The notes beneath the pieces were generated by a model. It did not search any database. It was not told where the DNA came from and worked only from the letters and a program-made list of their open reading frames with translations. Both the position numbers and the translations under genes were made by a program. DNA of 64,000 bases from Buddleja alternifolia (lineage: Eukaryota; Streptophyta; Magnoliopsida; Lamiales; Scrophulariaceae), in contig CM033404.1 of the NCBI GenBank assembly GCA_019426215.1, positions 3,720,001 to 3,784,000 of the forward strand. The letters run 5' to 3'. Shown in pieces: positions 33,643 through 45,900 of the stretch. The first letter of the stretch is position 1; every line of letters starts with the position of its first letter.

Positions 33643-34730
33643 ATGAAGAAGGTGAAGCCGAAGGTTCCTAAACAACCATTGGATTTCTCTGCTGTCCGGA
33701 GGTCTAGCCGTGCCGCTGATATGCCTCCGCGTAGCTACAAAGAGGTCTGTAACACATTATCTCTATCCCTCTCTCACTCTCTCTATGTGTACTTTTATAT
33801 ATGTGTATGTATGTACATATTTATTGTTTTACGGTTATGTAACAGAACATCTGAACTTTTAATTACATGCACCAATACGTCACTGGATTTCTTTTTATGA
33901 TTGTATCTTTTGTATTGAGTGGGAAAATATTATCACAGTTAGTAGCATGTTGAGTTATTGACTCTGTCTTTGTTTTTATGAAAATACATGTATTTCCTTT
34001 GAATTTTCATCCCCTGTTTCAAGCTCGAAACCATGAGTTCTCCATCCTCCCTTATCTCGTATTTCACTTCACATATATACACGACATTTATGTAAAGAAT
34101 ATCCAAAACATAAAGCTGACATGTCACATGAGCTATATACATTTGTCGTACGTAGATACATTGGAATACAAATATCACATCATTTCAGAGTAGAACTGAA
34201 ACACAATAACTAAGGAGCCAAAGTTAAACAACTCAGGAAACATATGTAGGCAAAATTTACGAATTATAACATTTATTTACATTTCTTCCTATCGTCTTTG
34301 GTTTTACGTTTTCGTGGAACATATCCCCCAAACATTTTGGGTTCACAGTTGGGGAAACATCTTGATAATAGCACAATATCTATATCTGTTTGTCATTGTG
34401 TAGTTTAAGCAATTATGCTAGTGTCTTTTTAACTTATATATTTCTCGGTTCTTGATAGGTCCCAATCGAACCTCCGTGGAAGCCAAGGGGCAAAGAGGTT
34501 AGTGCATAAGTTACTATTTCATCTCATCATGATACTTGTAATCCATTCACTGTTCTAAGATTTTTCGCTCTTTGATCTTCAGTTTTAGTTACAAAAGACG
34601 GGATTTGTTGAATAGAGTGTATGCCGATGCGGATGAAGATAGGCAGTACGCTATACAACGAGCAAACGATCTTCGATACGCTTAGATTAGGTCAGGATAT
34701 CCCGAGCTTTATGAAGCCTATGCTTCAGTC
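33643..34730 (+). pseudogene. B3-domain protein gene fragment, copy A
   Basis: Three exon-like blocks: 33643-33744, 34459-34497 and 34583-34730. The first gives a basic segment with VRRSSRAADMPPRSYKE, the second VPIEPPWKPRGKE, the third KRRDLLNRVYA and FMKPMLQS. This is the region just before and at the start of the DNA-binding B3 domain in plant B3 proteins of the At3g19184/At5g42700 type (transcription-factor-like, nuclear). Block 1 has a clean acceptor, so upstream exons are missing. Block 3 has an extra T at its start and is cut at 34730 by repeat sequence before the B3 core. It cannot encode a B3 fold. Confidence 0.75.
33893..34730 (+). repeat. Segmental duplication, unit A (838 bp)
   Basis: Matches 37293-38517 over its full length apart from a 387-bp insertion in the second copy. 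It spans from TTTTATGATTGTATC to TATGCTTCAGTC and includes two B3 exons and their introns. Confidence 0.9.
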
Positions 34731-34934
34731 TAGAGGTGGCAATTGGGTGGATCGGGTCGGGTTTGGGTCGGGTCCAACTGGGTTGGGTCTAAATCGGGTC
34801 GGGTCCAACTGGGTCCTATGCAAAAAAATTGTATGAAAGTTAGACTCATAATGGACCCACACAAGGACCCAAAGTAGACTCAATGAGGACCCAATTAGGA
34901 CCCAATAAGGACCAACATAGACCCAAAATTGGAT
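34731..34934. repeat. GGTCGGGT-rich repeat
   Basis: Begins AGAGGTGGCAATTGGGTGG, followed by tandem CGGGTCGGGT and GGACCCA motifs that are partly complementary. It resembles a short dispersed repeat seen in many plant genomes; class unknown. It interrupts the B3 exon of copy A. Confidence 0.5.
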
Positions 34935-35890
34935 TAGAATATGTTTTATACAAGTTTAGTCAAACACTCTTTTTACACACACTGCACACTTTTTACACTA
35001 ATTAGGCATATTTACACATACACAACATACTTTTACACACACAACACACTTTTACACACACAACATATATTTTACACACACTATACACTTTTTACACACA
35101 CTACACACATTTACATATACACAACACACTTTTACACACACTGCATATTTTTTACACATTTTTACACACACAACACACTTTTACACACACTGCATATTGT
35201 TTACACACATTTACACACACAACACACTTTTACACACACTACACACATTTTCACACACAATGCACACTTTTAAACACATTACACACTTTTTTCACACACA
35301 ATGCACATTTTTTACACACACTACACACATTTTCACACATAATGCAAATTTTTTACACACACTACACACATTTTCACACACAATGCACACTTTTTACACA
35401 CACTACACACTTTTTACACACAATGCATACTTTTTACACACTACATACATTTTCACACACAATGCACACTTTTTACACACACTACACACTTTTTCACACA
35501 CAATGCACACTTTATACACACACTACACACTTTTTACACACACTACACATATTTTCACACACAATCCATGCTTTTTACACACACTACACATTTTTCACAC
35601 ACACTATACACTTTAACACACACTATACACATTTTCACACACAATGCACACTCTTTACATACACTACACACTTTTTATACATATTAGACATATTTTCACA
35701 CACTACACATACTTTACACACTGCACACACATCACACATTTTACACACATTTTCACACACGACATATATTTTACGTACATTTTCACACACTATACATATT
35801 TTACACACATTTTCACACACATCACGCATTTTACACATTTTCACACACTACACACATTTTGATACACTACACATATTTTCACACCCTTGA
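34935..35890 (+). repeat. CA-rich satellite, about 0.9 kb, G-poor
   Basis: Tandem short units of ACACACTTTTTACACACA with variants (ACAATGCACAC, ACTACACACATTTTC). The plus strand has hardly any G for 900 bp. It creates long artificial His/Thr/Tyr open frames on one strand and Cys/Val frames on the other; these are not genes. Confidence 0.95.
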
Positions 35891-37292
35891 GAGTTCTATT
35901 TTTGCATACTATATGTCACGCACGGTCAACATTTAGCTCTCCCCAACATTCTACATTCCCAACTACTATGTATACTAGTTGTTTTGGCACACTCAATGTG
36001 CGTGTTTAATAAATAAAAGTTTTAATCAAAAAATAATTTATTTATTTTTATCTAGAATTGTAGTGCTTGAATATGTGGTAAATATAGATTTTTACTTTTG
36101 ATTTTATATAGATCTTTGCAAATAATTGGAAATTATTTGAAAAGAAATTATTAAATTTGTGGGGAGAAAAAGAAAGAGGAAATGTAAAAATGGAAAGTTG
36201 GGACTAGTAATGGAGAGAAGAGAGAGATTAGTGAACAAAAGTTATTTTAAAATTCATTCTAAGTTGGAGGTAATATAGTGGACAAAAGTTATTTTAAAAC
36301 TCATTCTAAGTTGGAGGTAATGTAGTAATACATTTCAAAATATAGCAAAAGTAGTTTATCTAATGTGTTGGTGCTTTATATTTTACATATATATATATAT
36401 ATATATGATAGATATAGTACCTTTAGAAAGTCATTAGAAAGTGTGTAGAAATATTACATAGAAATCTCTAGACAGTTGATCATGATTGTTACATTATATG
36501 GATCTCCACCGTCCATTTAGGAGATTGTCTAGTATAAATAGGTGGAAGGTTGACTTATAAATCATCAAATCATTAAGAGCTTAGCAAAATAATTAAAAGC
36601 AAGCATTTTTTCTTACTTTGTCAATTCCCCTTTTGACAGTCCCTTTTGAAGAGGTTCATTATAAAGTATCACTCATTGTTATAAAATATTTTGTTGTCCT
36701 CGTACGGAGAAGTAATTTTTTCCTCAAAATTTGAAAATTGGAAACAATTAGTCTATCAAATGATTAGAATGGCTTAAAAACTTTGATTTTTTTTGTGTTT
36801 CTTTTAAATAATAATTATCTAATAATTGGTGCCAGGATTTAAAAAATATAAAAAATGACAATAATTTGTGGAGAAATATGTTACTGAGTAATGATTCTTT
36901 TTACGTTTATGATTTAACTAACTGTGAAAAAGATAAGTCTGTCATAAGTTGGTCTTTACAACATATTCCCTCATCCTTTGAAGAAAATTATATCAAAAAG
37001 AGGGTGGTGATCAACGTATCTGGTGGGGTATCAGTTGGTCGTTTCAGAATCTTTATTTCTTTCCTGAAACATTTAAAACATACATGCCTTTTCTTTTTCT
37101 TTAGATTATTATTGCTTAAAAGCTTTAGCTAGTTGTTGGTTCTTTTCTTTTTTGTCTATCTGATTAATATTGATACTAGTTTATAAATAATTTATACTTG
37201 TAGCCGCCTACAGATTCATTTATGTTGTCATATTAGAAAGATTTCGCAATTCTCTCAGTTCTCGCTAGTTGGTGGGATTTTTATTTTTATTT
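35891..37292. other. Unrecognised stretch with promoter-like signal and a short open frame
   Basis: GTATAAATAGG at 36531-36541 looks like a TATA box. Downstream is an A/T-rich leader, then TTGGTGCCAGGATTT near 36825-36839 and an open frame at 36866-37132 (88 codons) with no family I recognise; its first 60 residues have a protein-like composition, but the tail is Phe/Leu-rich junk. The pattern could be a remnant of an LTR-like promoter followed by a primer site, but no LTR pair or polymerase is present. An AT run lies at 36389-36407. Confidence 0.35.
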
Positions 37293-38542
37293 TTTATGAT
37301 TGTATCTTTTTGTATTGAGTGGGAAAAAATTATCACAGTTAGTACCATATTGAGAGGGAAAATATCATTTTTGGTCCCATAGGAGTTCGGCCAAAATATT
37401 TTTAGTCCCATAGGAATTTTTTTAATACATTTGGTCCCATTGGACCCACAATGTGACACTTTTGGTCCCAATCATATGTTTTTGGACGGAAAATACAAAT
37501 GTGAGACACACACTCTATTAGAACGAGTGGAATATAAAATAAAAATTCTAAACTAAATTCATTTTTGGTCCCCAACCGTCCAAAACACTTGCCATTTTCC
37601 GTTATTTTTTTAACTTTCGGGACCAAAAGTGCCACATTTTGAGTTTAATGAGACCAAAAATGTAAAGAAATATCATATGAGATTAAAAGTATTTTGGCCG
37701 AACTCCTAAGGGACCAAAAATAAATTTTTCCCCATATTGAGTTATTGACTCTATCTTTGTTGTCATGAAAATACATGTATTTCCTTTGAATTTTCATCCC
37801 CTGTTTCAAGCTCGAAACCACGAGTCCTCCATCCTCAAATGGTGCTTCATCTCGTATTTCACTTCACATATATGCACGACATTTATGTAAAGAATATCCA
37901 AAACATAAAGCTGACATGTCACATGAGCTATATACATTTGTCGTGCGTAGATACATTGGAATACAAATATCACATCATTTCAGAATGAAACTGAAACACA
38001 ATAACTAAGGAGCCAAAGTTATACAACTCAGGAAACATACGTAGGCAAAATTTACGAATTATAACATTTATTTACATTTCTTCCTATCGTCTTTGGTTTT
38101 ACGTTTTCGTGGAACATATCCCCCAAACATTTTGGGTTCACAGTTGGGGAAACATCCTTATAATAGCATAGTATCTATATCTGTTTGTCATTGTGTAGTT
38201 TAAGCAATTATGCTAGTGTCTTTTTAACTTGTATATCTCTCGGTTCTTGATATGTCCCAATCGAACCTCCGTGGAAGCCAAGGGGCAAGGAGGTTAGTGC
38301 ATAAGTTACTATTTCATCTCAACATGATACTTGTAATTCATTCACTGTCTAAGATTTTTCGCTCTTTGATCTTCAGTTTAGTTACAAAAGACGGGATTTG
38401 TTGAATAGAGTGTATGCCGCGGATGAAGATAAGCAGAACGCTATACAACGAGCAGACAATCTTCGATACGGGATCAGATCAGGAAATCCCTAGCTTTATA
38501 AAGCGTATGCTTCAGTCACATGTTACTAGTGGATTTTGGCTG
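37293..38542 (+). pseudogene. B3-domain gene fragment, copy B
   Basis: Second copy of the duplicated B3 exons: 38254-38292 (VPIEPPWKPRGKE) and 38377-38542. The acceptor before 38254 is AT instead of the AG seen in copy A, so that exon is probably unusable. The second exon runs further than in copy A: it continues past the duplication end to HVTSGFWL and a good GT donor at 38543, the true end of this exon in the family, but an indel near 38475 breaks the frame. The remaining B3-core exons are absent from the window. Copy B therefore keeps the ancestral right border, and copy A looks like the derived duplicate. Confidence 0.72.
37355..37732. mobile_element. Mutator-type MITE in B3 copy B
   Basis: 378 bp with ends AGGGAAAATATCATTTTTGG and, inverted, GGGAAAAATTTATTTTTGGT. 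A perfect 9-bp target duplication CATATTGAG lies at 37346-37354 and 37733-37741. Copy A of the duplication lacks it and shows the empty site, so it inserted after the duplication. It holds many GGTCCCA/TGGGACC motifs and no coding frame. Confidence 0.9.
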
Positions 38543-39443
38543 GTATGTCGATAAACAAAAAATTTATTTAATTTTTGGTATTAAATAATAGGGTAAATTA
38601 CGTAGATACCCCTGCGTGAGATGTTGATTATGAAACGTATCTTGAGATTTGAGAAATTACCATAATTTCTATTGTCAGTAAAAGCAGATTACAAAGAGTG
38701 GTGTCTTGGTAATTTGTAAAATGTTGAGATGTTCATGGTAATTACTCAATAAATAAGGGGTGTGCATGTAATCATTCATAATGAGCCCAATTTAGAAAGA
38801 AACTAAAAGGTTGTGCTCGGATTGATATATTTGGATTTGAGGTGATTTTGGAGGAAAGATTTCAAATGACGTTATTCGAGAGCCTAATAATGATTGAAAA
38901 AATCGATCAAAATAAGCTCCAAAGAATTTGATATATATTATAATCAACTAAATTCTTCTGCACCTCGAAATTTATTAATGAATGTTACTTGTAATTTTAT
39001 GGATTTTTAATTATTCCGCCATTAATGATAAATGACAAGAATTCAACATATATTTGAGCTGGCCTAAAGAGTAATTCGCATGAATTAAATGATTCAAAGC
39101 AACATGTAATAACAAAAAAATGCGAAGAAAAAATTCCACATTAAATTCAATATTGCATAATATGATAGATTTACAAAATACATGGCCTCATTATTTTTTG
39201 AAAGTTACAAAATACATTGCATCATTATTTACTAAATACATTTACTCCATTTCTGTTCTTTCATAGATAGATATATATCTTTCATAAGTCACAAACAAAG
39301 CAGCTGGCTTATTTTTCTCCTGTTGTGTTTATTGAAAAACAATTTCTTATTAATCATTTGACGTTCCTTATTTTGGCAACTTTATTTCTAATTCTTGCAA
39401 GTGAAATTACTTGGTGAAGAATTGCTTAACCATTATGCCCTCA
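38543..39443. other. Spacer between B3 copy B and the fusion gene
   Basis: AT-rich with no supported gene. The part nearest 39443 should contain the 3' UTR of the minus-strand fusion gene. Confidence 0.45.
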
Positions 39444-39891
39444 TTATTTCGCAAGACGATGACTGAATGTTGGATCGATGCAGACAACTACCTGCAATAT
39501 TTTCACTCGAAATTTTACTTTGCCCCGCCAGGAAATATAAATGAACAACAAAATAGATAAATGGTATAAGAATATATAAATTACCTTGCCAACACTTTTA
39601 CCAGAATGAAGATAGTCAACTGCATCAGCGACAGAATGAACGCCCAAGAATTGTTTGGGGTCTAATGCAACCTGTTAGCCAGATGAAAAGGGGTTGCAGC
39701 ATGATGAATCCGAACAAGTTTTCATGAACAAATATGAAGTATAGTTTTTACCTTGAGCTTCCCCGAGGAGTAAAGATCTACTAGTTTATCGAGATGTTCT
39801 TGCCAAAGGTGTGCATATTGTACTAAGAAAAAGCCAGCCTGAACATTTTGAATCATCATTAATAAGCAAAAAGCACTAGCTATCTATATTA

Positions 39892-39925
<34 letters not shown>

Positions 39926-42900
39926 TATTATCTATATTATATTATTATATTATTATTATATTTATATTTATATTTATATTATACTAAAAGTGTGGATATC
40001 TTAGTGTTTGTTCCAATTGTACTAAAAGTGTGGATATCTTAGTGTTTGTTCCAATTGTAATTTTACACTTCTATCCTCAACTATGTATTGATTGAACCAT
40101 GTAATTCATTACACCACTATCCTACAAAATGGATTAAAAATTATTAGGCAAAAAAATGAAACCCACAATCGGCCCATGAACTGCCAACTTGATGGCCACT
40201 ATGTAATGACAATAATTGTTATTGTTAATTGTTAAAATGTCAAAAGTCTTAGAGTCATAAAAAGGCAACCCACTGTCCACTAAATTAATTATCACTACTA
40301 GGTAGTGATTAATAGCCTAAAATTTCAAGAGTTACGGCAACCCACTATCCACTAAATTAATTATTACTACTAGGTAGTATTTAATAGCCTAAATTTCCAA
40401 GAGTTATAGTAATAGTTCTATATAAGGTTTAGCTTTGTGAAGGAGCCGACATGGAGTATTGTAAGTGCTTGGGAGATGGATGCCATGAGGCTTGGCCGAG
40501 CACTCAGAGTAATATAAGTGCTTGGAAGATGAACTCTATGAGGCTTGGCATGGAAGATGAACTCTATGAGGCTTGGCCAAGGCAAAAGGAAATAATTACA
40601 GCGAGCACTCGGTATTCTTTGGTGAAAGGCGAAAGAATAGTTTGCTTTGTGGTCTATCATACTCTTTATCCGTCAACTTTATTTGGTACAATTCACACTT
40701 TCATTTTGTATGTTTTCATGTGGGATTAGCCATGCCGATACTTAACTATGAGTCTATGACTATGACCTTTCTGTCTTGACAATGAGAACGGCTGACAATA
40801 GGAGGAAAGTGATGAAAGATAGGGATCCCGAGCTATGGTATGGAGTTTTTTGGATTAGAGAAAAAGAGTATCAAAATTTTTGTTGGAATAGGCATATTCA
40901 ACATTATTTTACAGTATAGGAAAGTTTAAACTCAAACCATACAGCCTTTATCCATGAATGAGTGTGCTTTTATTGATTCGTTCAGTGCGGGTCAAGATTT
41001 TGTAATATAAATTTGTGAAAAAGTCTTCAAAATTATGAATGAAAAAGTTTATTTATTTAGTAAAAACATTCATACAATTTATATATCAAACACATAATTA
41101 AAGTTCAGATATAAGATTTGATAAATCAGAGTATGTTTATTGGTCACATTTACTCATTGGAAATTAAAAGAAAGAAATACAATATTTTCTAGATTTCCTA
41201 TTCTGTCTTTCGGGGTGAATGTAATTTTTCATATTAAAAAGCAATGCACTCACACATAGAATAAATATGATCTATTATATTATTTTTTCAATATTTCTAA
41301 AGTACTCTCTTATCATAAAAACTAACGCCCACGTGCGGATGCATGTGCATTTTACTAGTAATAACAAAAAATTGGCATTATCCACGTTCTACTTATGCAA
41401 GATATAGTAACATATTTCCTCGCAAGATTAATGTATTTACTTGTCTAAATCGATTTTGAAGATTTTATTAATATAATGGATTGAGGTAGGTGAAGGTGAT
41501 GAATATAAAGGAAATTGGAAGAATGAGAAGCGCCACCATTTAATCTATCGAAGTTAATTACAGTTTTGCAATATGCAGGATAGAGATCACATACCAGAGT
41601 CTGGCTCTTTGCTAGAATCTTTTCGCATAATCCAGTATAATTTCGTGGATTCCACCCATGCTCTCCTTGATACTATCATCATATAAATTTACATTATGAT
41701 ATGTCTAAGAGACTAAGAAAAATAATTGCTTTGATCTGTCAGTAAAATAATTTTATGGTTTCTAGACAATTGACAGATACCAAAAACGATTTCCAAATTG
41801 CACGGTGTATTAATCAAAAGTTCGAACCTGAGATGTCATTCCAATCACAACAAGACGTCCATAGGTTGCCAAAGCATTCAAGCATAGATCAAACATGTCA
41901 CCGCCAACAGACTCATAAATAATATCAACGCCTTTAGGAAACTCGTTCTTTAGAACCTGGGTAGATAAGAGAGAAAATATCATAAAATATATAAGCCCTA
42001 AGCATTTGAGTCGGATGAGAACTAGGGTAACGAGAGTTCTGCACTCACCCCTTGCTCTGAAAAATTTGGTTATACGAAATTCGTTATATCCTCAATTCTT
42101 GAAAATATCTTATTTACATGTTTCATGCACAATGAGACGAAAATATAAATCATAGAGCATTTTTGATAAACAATACCAGTCCTCAACTAAGAAGTATCAC
42201 ATATTTCTCTCATTTACACACGAACGGACAGTAACAGAAAAGGAAAAAAATAACAAGACATGCTTGACGGATGAAACTTGAAACTTTGAAGAACTTTATC
42301 TAGCTTGACCAGAAAACTGTTCCATGATCGAAAAGGCTTAACCCTGAAGGCTTAGCTGATAAACTAGAAACTTAACAAAAAGATTCAATTTGTATGAGAG
42401 CAGCATTAAAGAGAAACCATCTTCAGTTCTAAGAAGTGTTTTTTTTTTCTTTTCATATTGGTGCACTTTATTTTGGAATCGGGGTAATTGAAATACTTGC
42501 GTAACATATTTTGGGAGGTGTGTATATTTTCCTAGTGTGAGAGCCGCGAGAAAAAGTTTGGTAGGAAATTTCTAGAAGCTGTTAATGAACTGCATTCCGA
42601 ACATAGTTGGCCGTTCATTGTGATGGGCTGTCAATCATTGCCAGGAAAAGGTATGCAAAAGATGATCTAAACCTTTTCCTCACACTTGAAAATCAGAAGT
42701 AAAACGCATAGGTTTCATCAAGCTGAATGAAATAGAACAGAATAAAACAATATAGCAAATATGTGTTATCAAGGTTGTCCTAACTTCATGTGCCTATATG
42801 GCAAACTTGTAAAGTTAAAAAAGGAAAAAGAAGAGGAAATTTCTTTTAAGACACGAAGTTCTCATATTTTCTGGATTATAGTCGGTGATTTGATCTCAAA

Positions 42901-45900
42901 AGTAATGGAAAGATCAGGATAAAACAGTAGATGGCTAGCAAATGCATTATAATATTTAAGGGGGAAAACCAAAACTTTTTCAAAGACGTACACTTTTGAT
43001 ATTTTCTGATTTATAGTCGATGACTCGATCAACTCCCAAATCTTTCAAAAGCTCGGCCTTGTCATTGCCTCCACAGGTTGCGATGACCTTGTTTCCAGCT
43101 AGTTTTGCCAGCTGCACGAAGACAGTCCATATGGTTTAATGGAAAGTGAATAAACAGATTGGGTTATTGTTTCTTGAAAGAGTGAACTAGAAAGGCGGTA
43201 TACAGACCAAAGCTGAAATGATTAATACAAGAGCATAGGACAATAAAATTGTGTTTTCCAGAATACTCCTACTGCAACATGACATCAAAAGCTCAAAATA
43301 CGGGAAGGCTTCTCCCTATTTCCAGCTATATAGTTGCATTGTACCCTTCTTACACCTCATAGTGTCATGAGGCTCGGGCATTGAGACTTTCCTCAGGTAG
43401 GAGAAAGGATAATAAAAACGACAGACCAGCAAGGACTTCGGTTGCTTCTCTAATACAAATAGATTGAGCATCATTTCTTAAATGCAAGATTATTGCATCA
43501 TCAACAAATATACCTGCACAGCAAATTGCCCTGTCCCTCCGGCAGCGGCTGTGACAAGAACTGATTTTCCTGAGTCCATTTGTGCTGCCTACAGTTCAAC
43601 AAAAGGAAGAAGGCAACGTCAAAATCATTCTACAGGTGAAATGCTTTAGAGTAGTGAAGCGTGTACGAAGAAAAGAAGGGATTTACTACCAAATCCACAT
43701 CCGAAGCCAATGTTTTAATTCATGAAGGAGGAAAAGGAAGACAAATAACTGAGAAAAGAAAAATGTAACTCGGTTAGAAGCACAAAAAACCTTTTCTAGG
43801 GCTATGGATGCTGTTAGCCCAGACATAAGCATAGCGACGAATTCTGGATCTGGTCTTGCCACAGGAAGGATGTGTTTTGACGGTACCTAAATTACAGAGG
43901 AGCTTGCGCTTATAATTATCCTCAGAATAATGGAAAAACTCTAAAAGGAAAGGAAAGAAAAAATTTATTGTCATTAATTCATAATTTAATTCAAATAAAT
44001 GTTTCACCATTGTGAATTCAGCATAACATCCAAATGTTCCAAATGTCATGATTGCAGCTGGAGTTCCAACTTTTAAGTGTTTAACTGAATCACCTATAGC
44101 AGCAATCACTCCCATAGCCTGCAAAAGAGGATCATGATTGTGATGTGATTTCTCACATTAAAGAGAAGAAAGAGGATCATGATTGTGATGTGATTTCTCA
44201 CATTAAAGAGAAGAAAAATAACAACTGAGAATACATCCGTCGCAAAATGATAAACTATTTTTACCAGAATACTTCCTTTCATTCAATGACTAATATGACT
44301 TTTAGAGAGTAAGTAATATGTGAGCAACCAATGCGGTATAGAAGTACTCAGGCGGAACTAGAACCAACTTAAAATTCAAAAGAAAAGTAAAGGTAACTAA
44401 GAAAGACACTTAATCTGATGCAGTAGTGTAAAGATCTGCACGAAAACTTTATAACTCTATAACAAATCTTCATAAAGGCCTCACTATATAGCATCAGTCT
44501 GTCTATTTGGTATTTGGGGCAGAATGATGACTAACATGTTATTATTTTTTTTATTCTCTAGCGCTTCCAAAAACAATATAAAAATACAATCAAGAAAACA
44601 CAAGATTTAGGATTTCTCCTAACCTCGAAGCCAGCATCAAATGGAAGGCGGGAAGCAATGTCTGCGTTGCTCCCACTAAAATACCATCCAGAGCTAAAAT
44701 TCACCTGTTAAGAAATGCTTTCATTAATAAACATGTCGAGGTGAAGATGGGAGGCTCATACAAAAATATGTGGGTATAAAAAGGTAATGCATTTAGTATT
44801 TTTTTTGACATCTTTACTTATTCCAATCAAAACCAAAATATTAAGACATAAGATATTAAATATGATAAATAAACTTACATCACTAGCATCAACTCCAGCA
44901 TAGATGACTTTCAAAAGAACGTAATCTGGTTTAAGCGGCAATCTTAATGAGCCCTGTACTACACTCATTGCACTACGGAAGTTGTGGTTTAGAGTGTGAA
45001 CAACTCTAGAGGACAAGATCAAACAACAAATGTCAGACAGTAATCGCATAACAAGATATAAGGCGAAATAGGATTCATAGTTTGCTCCATTCATGTCATG
45101 GGGATCGAAATTCATATGAGTGAACCGTGCATCCTTATATTCATCATACTGTTGTGCATTCCAAAATTTACAATGTCAACCCAATTTTATTTTGTCTTTC
45201 CTGAGTCGGCATCGAATAAATGTCCACTTACATCTTCTCAAAACTTTGGGGGATTTGAATATTCACTGGGACCACATCTGGAGATTTTCTCCTCAACGTT
45301 TTGGGGAGTGTAAGATACTTTTCTTCTTCTTCAGGAGTTGGCCAATACTCCAAGCCCCTTCTGTTAGTTATCCACAAGCAAGAACCGGCTTTCCTTTCAT
45401 CGGTAATAAGCTCAAAGGCACCTGGATAAGTTGGGAATCAAAAGATCAACCTAAAAGCATAATGTGAAATACAAAGAACATGAAGTACTCTCTACAAAAT
45501 TTACATTATGTGGACTCTTTGAAAATATCGAAATATATAATTTGCTTGTTCTGTAATTAACCCATTTCTAATGACAGTAGGCGTTCTTTACATGATAGAT
45601 GTCTTAAGGATAATGGTCACAACAATCTTCCTATAAATATCACCGCAATTAGACTCGATATGTCAACCTGTTCTTGCTCTAGCTCATTTCTATTATGGAT
45701 CACCGCGCACTTCGAAACGAAGGGAAGAAGAAAAACAAACGCCCCTCGAAAAGCTATACCTACTGGTGTTGCTTATGATGACCATTATTGTTCATTTTCC
45801 ATGGCTTCAGTTCTGCATTCTAAAATTCCACTTCATGAACTTTTTCTTTCCGTTGGATAAAAAACTAAGGGAGATTAGTTACACAAGTATATATGACATA

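Noticed and set aside
34941..35890. Long open frames rich in His, Thr and Tyr (plus) and Cys, Val (minus)
   Set aside because: They are read-through of the CA-rich satellite; codon content follows the repeat unit and no start context or domain exists.
36389..37140. Endogenous pararetrovirus or LTR promoter
   Set aside because: The TATA box and primer-like sequence are suggestive, but there is no movement protein, RT or repeat partner, so I kept it only as unrecognised.
45098..45467. Plus-strand open frames of 71 and 115 codons
   Set aside because: They overlap exon 6 of the minus-strand fusion gene, which has conserved protein motifs and consistent splice phase.
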